DNA of 64,000 nucleotides from Lasiosphaeria ovina (taxonomy: Eukaryota; Ascomycota; Sordariomycetes; Sordariales; Lasiosphaeriaceae): contig JAULSN010000004.1 of the NCBI GenBank assembly GCA_033439765.1, positions 5,838,001-5,902,000 of the forward strand, given 5' to 3'. A program made the position numbers and the translations under genes. This document shows positions 35,159 through 44,988 of this stretch, piece by piece (positions within the stretch are counted from its first letter, which is position 1; each line of letters begins with the position of its first letter). The notes below the pieces were generated by a model. That model was not told where the DNA came from and did not search any database. It worked only from the letters and a program-made list of their open reading frames with translations.

Positions 35159-35811
35159 GGACACCGGAGCCTTTCACAGCCCAGCCAGCTGGGCGCGGGG
35201 GACCGAGCACTTTATCTGCTCCGACGGAAAATACAAAGGGGCGCACACAGTGGCTGGGTGCAGCCAGCTGAGCCGCACGACGGGTGTTTCTGCCAATAGA
35301 TAAGCCGAGATTTCCTGTCGCTGCCTGCACCCTGCGTCTCTTACCACGTCTGTCCAATGGTGATGAATCCAGCGATTGGCGACTGGATGACCAACCTGAA
35401 TCCTACCGGAACAAGCGGCCCACTGTTAAAATCTCGAGACATTGTGCCAAAACAACAAACAGAAATATCTCGATAATTAGTTGAAATTCATCACCTCGGC
35501 ACACCCACCTGTACGGCACGTGCAGGAGAGGCCCAGAATTTCGGAAAGAATGCAAGTTGAAATGAAAAGCATCAGGCTGACAGCAAACCCGTGCTCTTCA
35601 CTTCAGCGCCAGAGCCCTGTCAATGACGCTGCTACCTAGCCTGGGTACCCTCAGAAACAGCCTGCAGCCCCTGCAGTCTCAGCTTACTATAGTGATCGAA
35701 AATGCGTGTTTTGTGAGACGAATCTGGGCACACGGAATTTCTATTTTCGTGTCTCACCCACGTGACCTTGCTCACCCTGGCTCAGGCCCTGCTCGTGGTG
35801 GTGCCACAGCT
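35159..35811. other. Intergenic
   Basis: Between the promoter of paralogue A and the 3' end of the large membrane protein on the same strand. No gene is seen. Confidence 0.45.
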
Positions 35812-38380
35812 TCACGGCCTCGAGCACCAATTTTCCCAGCTCACACGGCTCAGCCTCCAGGAGACACCATCACCCCAACCGGCCCAACCTCCGTCGGACA
35901 ACTGGTTGCCTGCCATCCCGATCCCAACGAGAACCCTCCTCCCCTCAAACATCTTGTTTACCTCGCCATCCCTCCTCATCCCTAGCCCCTTGGTAACATC
36001 CTCAACCGCCCCGCCTCTCCCACACGCCGTGACACCCTGCCATGTCTCGCCCACAAATTCATGCTCCTCATTCTGGCACCAAAACAGGCCCACCACCGCC
36101 GCCGCTGCAACGGCAAACGCTAAAAGCAACACCCCCACAACCCCTATCCCAACCCAGCGGACCGGCACTCTCATCTCTGTGACAAAACTGAACTCCGCCG
36201 GCGCGCCCATGTTCAGCGCCGGCAGCGTTTCATAATACACCCCTTGCAGCAGCACCGTAACCAACGCTTGCAGTGCTACCGCCACGTTTCCTTCGGTTGC
36301 GTTCATAACAGCCTGAAAAAGAGCGGTATGTGCCCGGTGCGGTCTGTACTCCCTATCGGGCTTGTCGCCATTGCGGCGCGCCGAGCGACTGGCCAAGGTG
36401 GCGCCGCCGTTGGCGCCACAGTGGGAGCAAAGGTATATCGAGCTTTCAATCACAGGGTCAAAGGTGGACGAGGATTCGAATTCCCAGTGACGCCAGGTGC
36501 CGTTGGAGCCGGCGGGGTGGTCGCTGAGGAAGCTGCTGATGGCACAGTCGGCAGCCGTGCCCATGTGTTCGCTATCCGGGCATTTGTAGGGTGTGACCTG
36601 CTGGTCGGGGATGTTAGGGTCGGTCCAGTTGGCGAGGGGGTGCATGCGCAGGGCCAGCGGGCTCGGACGACGGTGGGCCTGGCCGGCCGTTGGCGGGGGT
36701 CCGAGAAGGGGTGCGAGGCCTGAGAGATCCCAGCTGTTGGTAGCCGCACTCCACGTCCAGGCCGGCTCCGGAACGCGCGGCTCGACTGCCTGAAGGGACA
36801 CATGTCGCGCGGCGATGGTGTTGCTCGTAAAGCAGAGGGCGACGGTGAGCGCTTCCCGGTCGGCGGACCCGGGCTTCAGGACGGCCCATGGCCCCTTCCC
36901 GCCGCCGCTGTCGTCCGACCGGAACGACTTGCGGAAGCGAATGCCGCTCGCGGGCGCAATGTTGAAGTCGCCGTCCATGAGGTCGGGCCTCCAGTTGTCA
37001 GGCTCGGTTTCGCCGCGCACGACCAGGAAGATGGGCGGCCTGACGGCCTCCGGGTTGTTGAGGTCTCGGCCCTCAGGGTTGAGAAGGGGTTTGACGCCGG
37101 CAGTGCGCGGCGTGGCAACACCTAGGTTGTACTCGACCTCGAGCGCACAGAGAGTGAATGATGTCTCGGTTGAGTTGGGTGTTGGTCGGGGGATGACGCA
37201 TCCCGACTCTCTCCCGCCGCGGAACGTGCCTTGGGGTAGTTCGAGCATGTCCAACGCCTTGTCCCAACCAAAGTCGCCGGTGATGGACAGGTGACCGCCA
37301 GCAAAGTCGCCAAATTCCCCGTCCGGGAAGTCCGAGACTTGGTAGCCGCCCAAGGATTCCGGTATGTCCGCTAATGCAAGGGCTCTTCTCGCCTTTGCTA
37401 CGCTTATTGGGTCGTCGTACCGCAGCGTGACATTGGCGTCGACAACAGGGCGGACGCACACCACCTGAGCCTCGAGGACCCTGGCTGGTCCGTTGAAGTC
37501 CAAGAGGCTTTCGCGCTGTTGAGACGTTGTAAAGGGGAGGAACGCTCGCAAGGTGAGACCGGTGTCGATGAAGCCGTCCCCGACAGCAGCGGGTGGCTCA
37601 GCGTACTCTGCGAAGGCGGGATACGTCACCATGCGAGACAGCCACGGGCTGGAGCCCTCGCCGGCCTGGTTTCCGCTGCCGAGCACATCCCCTCCCAGTA
37701 GAAACCCGAACGACGAGTTGGCTGCTGCAGAAACCTGCGGGATCTGCGCCGAGCCTAGATCAGAGGCCAGGAGCGTTGAGGTCGCTTGCAGACCCAAAGC
37801 ACAAAGACCGAGGATACCGGCAATGTGATACTCGAGATTTGTCCAGCTGTGTTTGTAGCTGAGGGTGGAGAGAATGCTGCCCGGCCCGAAAGAGCGTGTC
37901 GCGCGCATCATGAGCACTCCAGGTGCCTTTTCCAGCGGGACGACGTAGCGGCGGAGAAGGCTCGAGGCAAGGACGGCGGTCAGGATGCCTGCCTGAGCTG
38001 TGACGGCGATGCAGATGACCATGGCGGAGATGGTGAGCGTTACGATGAGTCGCCCTTGGTCTCTGAACGTCAGCCACAGTCGCGACACTGGCTGTCCTGC
38101 GATATTCCTGTGCGTGCGACTCTGCCCAGAGGAAGACGAGAAGAGCGGATGTGATGACGAGGACAAGAGTCGAGGCGAACATGATGGCAAGCCATGTTTT
38201 CTTGAGACCAAGAGGTCGAGGTTTTGCAAAATGTGGATCTGCGATGATGTGGTTGGCGTTCCCGTTCCCGTGTTCGCCCGTGCTCCCGTCGTCTTGATCT
38301 TGATCTGCCAGCCTCTCTTTTTCCAGCAAGCCATGGCCGACTAGGTCGCCCTTTAAGCGGTTTAGGCTCCGGCCAGACAT
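35812..38380 (-). CDS. Large fungal membrane protein with long extracellular domain; probable 1-nt frameshift
   Basis: ATG 38380 starts MSGRSLNRLKGDLVGHGLLE, an Asp/Gly-rich cytosolic stretch and TM1 (TWLAIMFASTLVLVITSALL). Just after LVFLW the frame shifts. Removing one G from the GGG run at 38125-38127 (minus strand) joins it to QSRTHRNIAGQPVSRLWLTF and the remaining 800-plus residues. These contain two more TM segments, a long Asn/Cys-containing extracellular part with potential N-glycosylation sites (NSTET, NGTW), a last TM (WVGIGVVGVLLLAFAVAAAA) and a cytosolic tail ending at 35812. DQGRLIVTLTISAMVICIAV marks a common ascomycete membrane-protein family with no assigned function. The single indel could be a sequencing error. 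Confidence 0.72.
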
Positions 38381-39183
38381 TTCTCAAGATGATGGAAATA
38401 TGTACAATTTGTTCGCCAAGGGAGACGTGAGGTGCAGGCGGAGCTCGAATATAAAACTGTATAGATTTTCTTGGCGGTATTTCAGCTGGTCGGTGCCAAG
38501 AGGCAGAGATATGGGTTTCACTGGCCATCATGGCGAGCCAATCTCCACATTGCGAACTGCATTCCGTGTCTGGATCCTTGCTTGCATCTTGGCAGTAGAC
38601 CGGCTCCCTCCCCCGGCAGCAGGTTCTCCTCCGAAGCAGATGAAAGCGGCTGCTCCGAAACCGAAGTTCTCGGGAATCCTAGCTTTCCTCCCCAGACCAG
38701 CACATATATGGCGGCCTAAGAATGAGGGCCAGTTGAGTTCAACTTGGCTGAGCTTGAGGTATATCCGGCATCTTGGAGAAAGGGGCACTTTGCCAGCTGA
38801 CGCTCCCTGTATCGGATTTTGTACTTTCGCTACCTAAATCCTAGACTGGGCCACAATTTCCGTTTTCGGACCTGGTGATGGCTTCCATTCAGCTAGAACC
38901 CTATCGTTGACGTAGATAGAGGCGGCCTGGTTGGTTTTATTAGCAGTGAGGCGACTCCGAACCTTATTGTGCATGAAGTTGGTGACGAAAAAGAAGGAAC
39001 ACTATTGGCGAGGGCTTTGCCTCACCATAGGGCACACAGACGTGTTGGAAAGAAGGTATGGAGGCATGCGGAGCCACAAGGGGGGTGGCACCACACCGTT
39101 TGTCATGATTGATAGATTGAGTGCAACACAGTCGCGCAGCGGTGGCCACTTGGTGCCAACCTCTTTCAGCTTCACATTCAATT
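38381..39183. other. Intergenic
   Basis: Promoter side of the large membrane protein. Several short frames exist on both strands, none convincing. Confidence 0.45.
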
Positions 39184-39185
39184 TT

Positions 39186-39936
39186 CTAGTGCTCGGATTC
39201 TGGCAAGGTAGTACGGTTCTTATTGTACTTGACGTTCGAGAAACAGGCGGAACCCTCGTCTTCCTCCCACCCTGTGGTGATGGCGATGGTGATAGCGAAG
39301 ACGACGGCGATGCCGATGATGAAACCGTTAGTGCTCCTGGAGAATATCTGCCCGAGACGCTGCCCCCGCGCGTCTCCTGGAGGTGGCCCCCGCGCGGCTT
39401 GTATAACAGCATGTCCCTTAGCGGCCAGCGCTGTGCCAGGGTTGAGCGAGACCTCGGCGTGCAGCAACCGGCTTGAGCAGCGATATCTTAAGTGTGAAGA
39501 TGTTTGATTGTTTCTGCAGCAGCCCGAGTTCAAGCCGCAGCAGTACATGGGTTTTTTTATTCAAGCCGGCGCCGCAAGATGCGAAGTAAGGGTAGATACT
39601 GACGTTCAGGCTGCCTTTTCAATGCGAATTAGACATGACACCTTGTCATTGGTGGTGTGTGCGGCCGTTGCCACGGGAGCGTGTGGGAACGGGAGAGTGA
39701 GACTGAGAAGCACATACGAGCCCACGGTAAACAGTTGGGAAGGTACGGGCTGCCCCAACCCGGTTCGATGCATCCCTGGGCGGTGAAGCATTGTCGCCTC
39801 CGAGATTGAGGCACAGCCCGTTGGAGAGACAAATGTCGCTAGGCCCGCAGCAGTGGCTCGCGGGGGTGTCGGGGTTACAGGGCACCAACGCGTCCGTCTT
39901 CTTTGGTGTTGTGTCATAGCACGTCGTTAGTGTCAT
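39186..39936 (-). pseudogene. Cysteine-rich single-pass membrane protein (paralogue B), frameshifted
   Basis: From about 39936 the minus strand reads MTLTTCYDTT, CCGPSDICLSNGLCLNLGGD, closely matching paralogue A (SPCCAPGDLCLSNGLCLDTG). At DNA level, GACAATGCTTCACC here replaces GACAATGGCTTCACC in A, a 1-nt deletion. This moves FTAQGCIEPGWGSPYLPNC into another frame. A second break at the A7 run near 39553 separates YPYFASCGAG from YCCGLNSGCCRNN. A short TM-like segment (GFIIGIAVVFAITIAITTG) remains, but the Ser/Thr stalk and basic stop-transfer seen in A are largely lost. A branch site and acceptor just upstream (CTAAC...GTATAG) suggest an original 5' exon. Duplicate of A, probably dead. Confidence 0.72.
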
Positions 39937-41086
39937 AGCCAAACGTGTGCTATACGTCAGGTTAGACCAAGGTATAGGTAGACGGTAATTCGATTTCGTG
40001 GGACAAGTTGACAGCCACTAAGGTGTCTAGTGTCCACAGCCAGATTAGCGCTAAGCGGGTGAAGAAGACAGGGCAGTCTTATCGAGATTGATTATTTTGC
40101 AGAAAAGGTCTTCATAATCCATAGTCCCAACAGAACCGCAGCATGTCTCTGCCAAGTGTCAGCTAATTACTCCCGTCGTGGGATCGGGGTACGGTACCAT
40201 GGGTGTCATCTTGAAAGAGCCAGGAACACGAAAGCGGGGGTTGCCACATAGTGTCATGCGATAGAGCTGGTCGTTGTCTGGTAATTAGCGTTACTAACGA
40301 GATGGCCGCCCTGAAGTGGCCGCTCTGCCAAGTCGACAGCTGTACGGTTGGAAGTGGAGCAATGTAGTTTGTTTCAACAGCACGAAGGATTGGAGAGCTG
40401 CAACGTCTTCTATGTCAACAAATTTGACGACGGCTGAATTGTTGGTAGTAACAAAGGAGATGGCTGCGTCGAGCTGCCAAGAAGCAAACATAAATCGGAA
40501 AAAGCGAGTGCACGAACGACTCTTGGCAACGCAAATCAAGAAAACCCGGGGGTCCCAGCTTGACTTTATTGACCAAATGTCAGGTACGGAGTAATGGATA
40601 CCCAGGGCTGAACTTGAGCAGTCGGCATTTTGACTCTGATTTGTTTCAACTTTTGATTGAAGTCAGTTGTGTCGGCGCTAAAAAGTACCAACCCGAGTCG
40701 AGTATACTCCGGCCTGACAAGTCCTGAGAAGTTGAGAGTAGTGCGCCAACCCTAACCCTACAAACTGGATTTCCGTCCCTTAACAAGAGAATCTTGGTTG
40801 CGTGCAACTAGATCAGACATGTTTCAAGACTCTGGCAAGTACTGTACCCAGAGTTCAGCAAGTCGTGACACATGGACGTCATTCACGTCTTTGCGCTGGC
40901 CCTGTCAGTGTAGCGCGCGTGCGGCACTCCTAACCATTCATCACCATTCACGTACAACTTGAGTTGCGTTTTTTTTTAATTCTTTTGCTGAGAGCCGAGA
41001 GAGAGAGCTTGGCAAAAGGGTCACTACGAAAAATAGATACCAAGGAGGCGGAAACACCGGCGCACGGGCAATAAAATGGCGTGGGA
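39937..41086. other. Intergenic
   Basis: No convincing gene over 1.1 kb. It contains a short T run near 40971 and low-complexity pieces. It borders the 3' end of the cyclo-ligase gene. Confidence 0.45.
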
Positions 41087-41906
41087 TCATTGTGTTCTAT
41101 TTTCAGGGCGACCTTTGATCTCGCCGTTGCCGAGAATCAGACCATCTAGAGGTTGATCGAGAGGACCCACAGGTACCGAACCCTCAGATGGAGAGGATAG
41201 GAACTGCTCAGACAGGGCTAGGCCGTAGAGCAATACAGGCGATTCCTGCATCCCCAGCGAGAGCGACTTGGAGCTGTGCCGGTTGAGAAAGTAATCGTAG
41301 AAGCCCTTGCCGTGGCCGAGCCGCCTGACGGTGCCGTTCTCGGGGTCTATGTCAAAGGCGACACCGGGCATGAGGATGAGGTCGAGAAGCGCCCTGTCCG
41401 AGTGCTGGGCGTCGGGTCCGCCGCAAATCCTTTGCCTCTGGTGGACGGTGGCCGGGTCGATGCTCGGGATGCCCCAGCGGTCCGGCTTCAGAGACTCGTA
41501 GTCGCCGAGGTCGCTGAGGCGGACCATGTCCATGACCCGCGGTGGCAGGTCGGGCGACGCCAGCGGGTTTTTGTGGAGGTACGGAACAAAGACTTCCTTG
41601 CCCGAGGCGAGAGCATGCCTGACGATGGCGTCCGTCTGTATCTCGCCGTTGGGCATGGATAGAAACACACTAACCCGTTTGGCGTCTTCATACGGCTTGA
41701 AGGTCTTGAGGGCGTTGGAAACGACGGAGCCTGTGGCCACGATTTAGTCTGTCTGCAAGTACTAGCGGTGCGGAAGCGCAAATCGGCGCCGTACTCTGGG
41801 ACAAGGCAGACTCGCGCGAGACGGCAGCGAGCTTGAGCTTCATGGCAGAGCGGAGCTGCTGCTTTGCGGCGAAGAGAGACGCCATCGCGAAGCCTTCCTC
41901 CACCAT
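41087..41906 (-). CDS. FAU1: 5-formyltetrahydrofolate cyclo-ligase (MTHFS)
   Basis: Enzyme of folate metabolism converting 5-formyl-THF to 5,10-methenyl-THF with ATP; FAU1 is the yeast orthologue name. Exon 1 starts at ATG 41906 (or ATG 41885, MASLFAAKQQLRSAMK). The intron (GTACGG...GGCCACAG, branch GACTAA) restores SQSSVVSNALKTFKPYEDAK. Conserved landmarks are VSVFLSMPNGEIQTDAIVRH, the phosphate-binding and active-site segment RLGHGKGFYDYFLNRH, DLILMPGVAFD and a late PLDGLILGNGEI. The length of about 250 residues fits the family. It looks intact. The gene is a housekeeping marker in an otherwise accessory region. Confidence 0.93.
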
Positions 41907-42779
41907 TCTGGTCCCCGACACGCCGACAATTTGTTGATTATATGCGGATGGCTGGTGGGAGCATATCACGGAGTACGGATGCGCGTTAATGAGTTCAGGA
42001 TGGGTGGCCGGGGCCCGATGGTCCGAATTGAAATCTACGGGTACTGGGTACTCCGCATCAAGAAAAGAGTTCCGAACCGGCTTGTTCCGGCTACTATCGC
42101 CCCACCCCCCGGGCAGCTAAGGTATCGAACGGGGAAAGAGGAGCAGCGCACTGTGCTGGACACCAGGGCGCAAAACCAGAGGTGGCGCCAAGATACCTCC
42201 ACCTTCCGGGACAAGAGAAAACGGACCAACCAGGGGGCAGTAAAATGCCAGAGATGCCGGCTGGTTCCCGGAAAGTACCGGTACCGGGGAGCCCACCGAG
42301 CAACATCGCAGTCGCACGGCAGCTGCCATGTAAACGGCAAGGCGCTGTTGGCTGTGTGGTGCTGCCTCCCAGCCATTCCCATGGTATGGTGAAGAAGCGG
42401 TGTCGAGATTTTCGACGAGACACACAGATAACACGGGGCATTTTCGCTGGCATTTTTCATCCCGTCGCTTCAGTGTTTGTCGGTGCTGAGCCAACACCGT
42501 CCCATAAAGTACCTCTCTTGACCCTTTGCGAAAATGACCACCCCCCAGCACCAGCCCAGCCATTCCCGCCGCCCGGCACATGCCCACGTTTCGGAGCCGG
42601 TTTTTTCCCTCTTGGAGACTCGGACCCTGAAATCCATATTCTTCTCGTCAAACAGCCCGCACTTAAAAGGCAACAAGCAAGCCAAAAAGGAACCGGCTTG
42701 GCCACACTCGACCACTTGACCCGACTCCTTTTCTTTTGGATATCTTCTCAACCAAAGCCATTGCACAACTCAATGAGCC
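41907..42779. other. Divergent intergenic region
   Basis: Promoter of the cyclo-ligase on its left. Open frames of about 150-220 codons here have no family support and overlap on both strands. No gene is called. Confidence 0.4.
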
Positions 42780-43079
42780 ATGGTCGCAACAGCAAGCAAG
42801 AACAAGTTGGCGGTGATGGAGTCCACGGCGGCTAGCAAGCCTACGACTGCAACGGCGGCGGGCAAGGCTCTGCGAGCACCGCCAATGCCACCATATGAAG
42901 AAGCGTCACGCAACAACGGCAGCGCGATGCTGCCAGCCCCCGCCAACCAAAGCGACGGCCGCGTCCAGCCTTGGCAGAGCCTTATGGCCGAGATCGAGAG
43001 GGAAAGCAACCTCAGCCCACCGGGCAGCGACTACTTTCCGTGCCAGCAAGGATTCCACGCCCACTCGCTGGCGGGATGA
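42780..43079 (+). CDS. Small hypothetical protein
   Basis: ATG 42780 sits in a good start context (GAGCCATGG) behind a pyrimidine-rich leader and opens 99 codons. The product is Ala/Pro/Ser-rich and mostly disordered (MESTAASKPTTATAAGK, RAPPMPPYEEASRNNGSAM) with one charged helix (SLMAEIERESNL). No signal peptide, cysteine pattern or domain was seen. The opposite strand is also open, so it could be fortuitous. No family is recognised. Confidence 0.4.
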   Translation: MVATASKNKLAVMESTAASKPTTATAAGKALRAPPMPPYEEASRNNGSAMLPAPANQSDGRVQPWQSLMAEIERESNLSPPGSDYFPCQQGFHAHSLAG

Positions 43080-43632
43080 GTGAGGGAAGAAAACGTTGAA
43101 CGGCTTGCCCCCCGAGGTGCGCGGCATTTAACTCGACGCTGCGCACTGTGTGTGTGTGGCCCAGGGGGGTGGATGAGGGGGAGGGGCAGCGTAGGAGAGG
43201 GGTTTGGAGGGGTTGTGCGGCTGCTGTTGCTTGCTGCTGCCCTCCCTGGGAAGGCGCAATGGATGGATATCTTTCAGTTTATTGGGCGGATTGCCAATTC
43301 TTTTACCAACTGCCCTGCATCAACTTTTGTCCATCCAAAACTTCCGCTCTTGATGATACCTGGTACTTTACCTACCTAGGGAGTACAATGCCCTTTTTCT
43401 ACGCGTCTTTCCGAGCGAGCTTTTGAGGGGCGTTTTATCGGATCATGGGCCAATTGCGAAACGTTGCCATGCCCGTGACCTCCCGGGGGCCCTGACGCCC
43501 TGACACCCTGAGAGGCTGAGACACCTACCTACCCGAAGGGCAAACGCACTCGACAACCCGAAGTCGAAATTTGGCAGATGAACTCGCTCGCGCGTCCTTC
43601 GAGGTAGCCCGTCCAACCGACGACACACCGTC

Positions 43633-44905
43633 ATGGCAGAAGAACAAGGACAAGGACAAGAACAAGAACAAGAACAAGAAACCGTGGACGCCTCGTTCGA
43701 GTTCCTGCAATGGCAGCCCTCGTACGAGAAGCACAAGCCGTACGAAGTGTTCCTCCCGCTAGCCAGCTTCAGCAACTCCAACAACGAGATCCCGCGGAGC
43801 AATCTCGCGTTTGAGCCGCGCAGCGTGCGCGTGCGCAACGTCCGCGGCCGGCGCGACGCGTTCGGCCTCGACACGCACGGCTTCGAGTTTGCGCGCCACG
43901 CGAGCGCCGTTGCGGACCAGCTCAAGGACCGCGGCGCCGTGACGGCGCACTACGTGCCCGAAATGGAAGCGTTTCTGCAGCGGCATCTGGGCGGCGGCAC
44001 TGAAGTCAAGACGTTTTGCTTTGACCTGCGGGTACGTTATGTTATGTCATTGCCATTGGATCAGGCTTGTGTCCGCATGCCCATCCGTGTCTAATTTCTC
44101 CTCGAACCCCCAGCTTAGGCAAAGCATCGACGCGGCGGAGTTCTCGAAGCGCACCGTCAACCTCGAGGACGGCTTCGACGCGCTGCTGCCGGCCACGCAC
44201 CCACACATTGGTTTGTTTGTTCACTCTCTACCTACCCGATTACAATGTCACGAGATTACACACCCACACACGCATATACACACTTCAACCGAGGTCAATG
44301 GCTAAAATATACTTTGCGCCAAAAAGACCAGAGCGTGCAGGGCGCAATATCACGCGTCCGGCGACACATGGGCGACGAAGCAGACAGACTCTTGAAGGGC
44401 AGGGTCAGAATCGTGAAGTACGCCCCCACCCTTTTTCCAGTTTGCCGTAAAATAATATATATCTGGCCACGTGATTTTCTAACACGCGTTCCGAGCAGCA
44501 TTTGGCGGCCACTGGCCCCGGTCCGGTCATGGCCCCTAGCTCTCTGCGATGCCCGCACCGTCGACGCGAACGACCTAGTGACATGTGACATTGTGCGCCG
44601 GCGATACGTGGGTGAGACGTATTTTGGGAAATATAACGCGGCCCAAGAATGGCACTACCTGTCAGACATGGACGTCGATGATCTCGTCCTGGTCAAGGTT
44701 TATGATTCGGACCCAGATGTTCCCGCAAAGTGTAAGAAGACATCACCGAAGACAGTCTTGATACGTTTGCTTCGCGGATAGTGCTCACACAGAGTTGCAT
44801 ACAGGCTGTTTACACGCCTCCTTCGAGCTTCACGCTGGTGCCGAATCCCAGCCACCGGTAAGAGAAAGCATCGAGCTCAGGATCTTGGTTTTTACGGAAT
44901 CGTGA
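43633..44905 (+). CDS. AsaB/CmcJ-family oxygenase-like protein
   Basis: Five exons (43633-44031, 44114-44210, 44327-44417, 44499-44731, 44805-44905) encode 306 residues. An N-terminal Glu/Gln repeat (EEQGQGQEQEQEQE) precedes the conserved part: RSNLAFEPRSVRVRNVRGRR, GFDALLPATHPHI, DQSVQGAISRVRRHMGDEA, NIWRPLAPVRSWPLALCDAR, ETYFGKYNAAQEWHYLSDMD and KVYDSDPDVPAKC, ending RESIELRILVFTES. This is the fungal AsaB/CmcJ-like (GA4-desaturase-related) group of presumed Fe(II)/2-oxoglutarate oxygenases found in secondary-metabolite clusters. The usual H-x-D metal motif is not obvious: the segment around ATHPHI-D is the likely His/Asp supplier, and the substrate is unknown. No PKS or NRPS lies in this window, so it stands alone here. 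It ends 84 bp from the NLR stop, tail-to-tail. Confidence 0.85.
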
Positions 44906-44988
44906 CCGACATAATCCGACTGGCCCCACTGACCAAACTATAACAACCACACATACTTTGCCAATCTGTAAATGACAACCTTGGCTCA

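Noticed and set aside
42182..42835. 217-codon plus-strand ORF
   Set aside because: Pro/Lys-rich without family features, overlaps open frames on the other strand and runs through promoter-like sequence.
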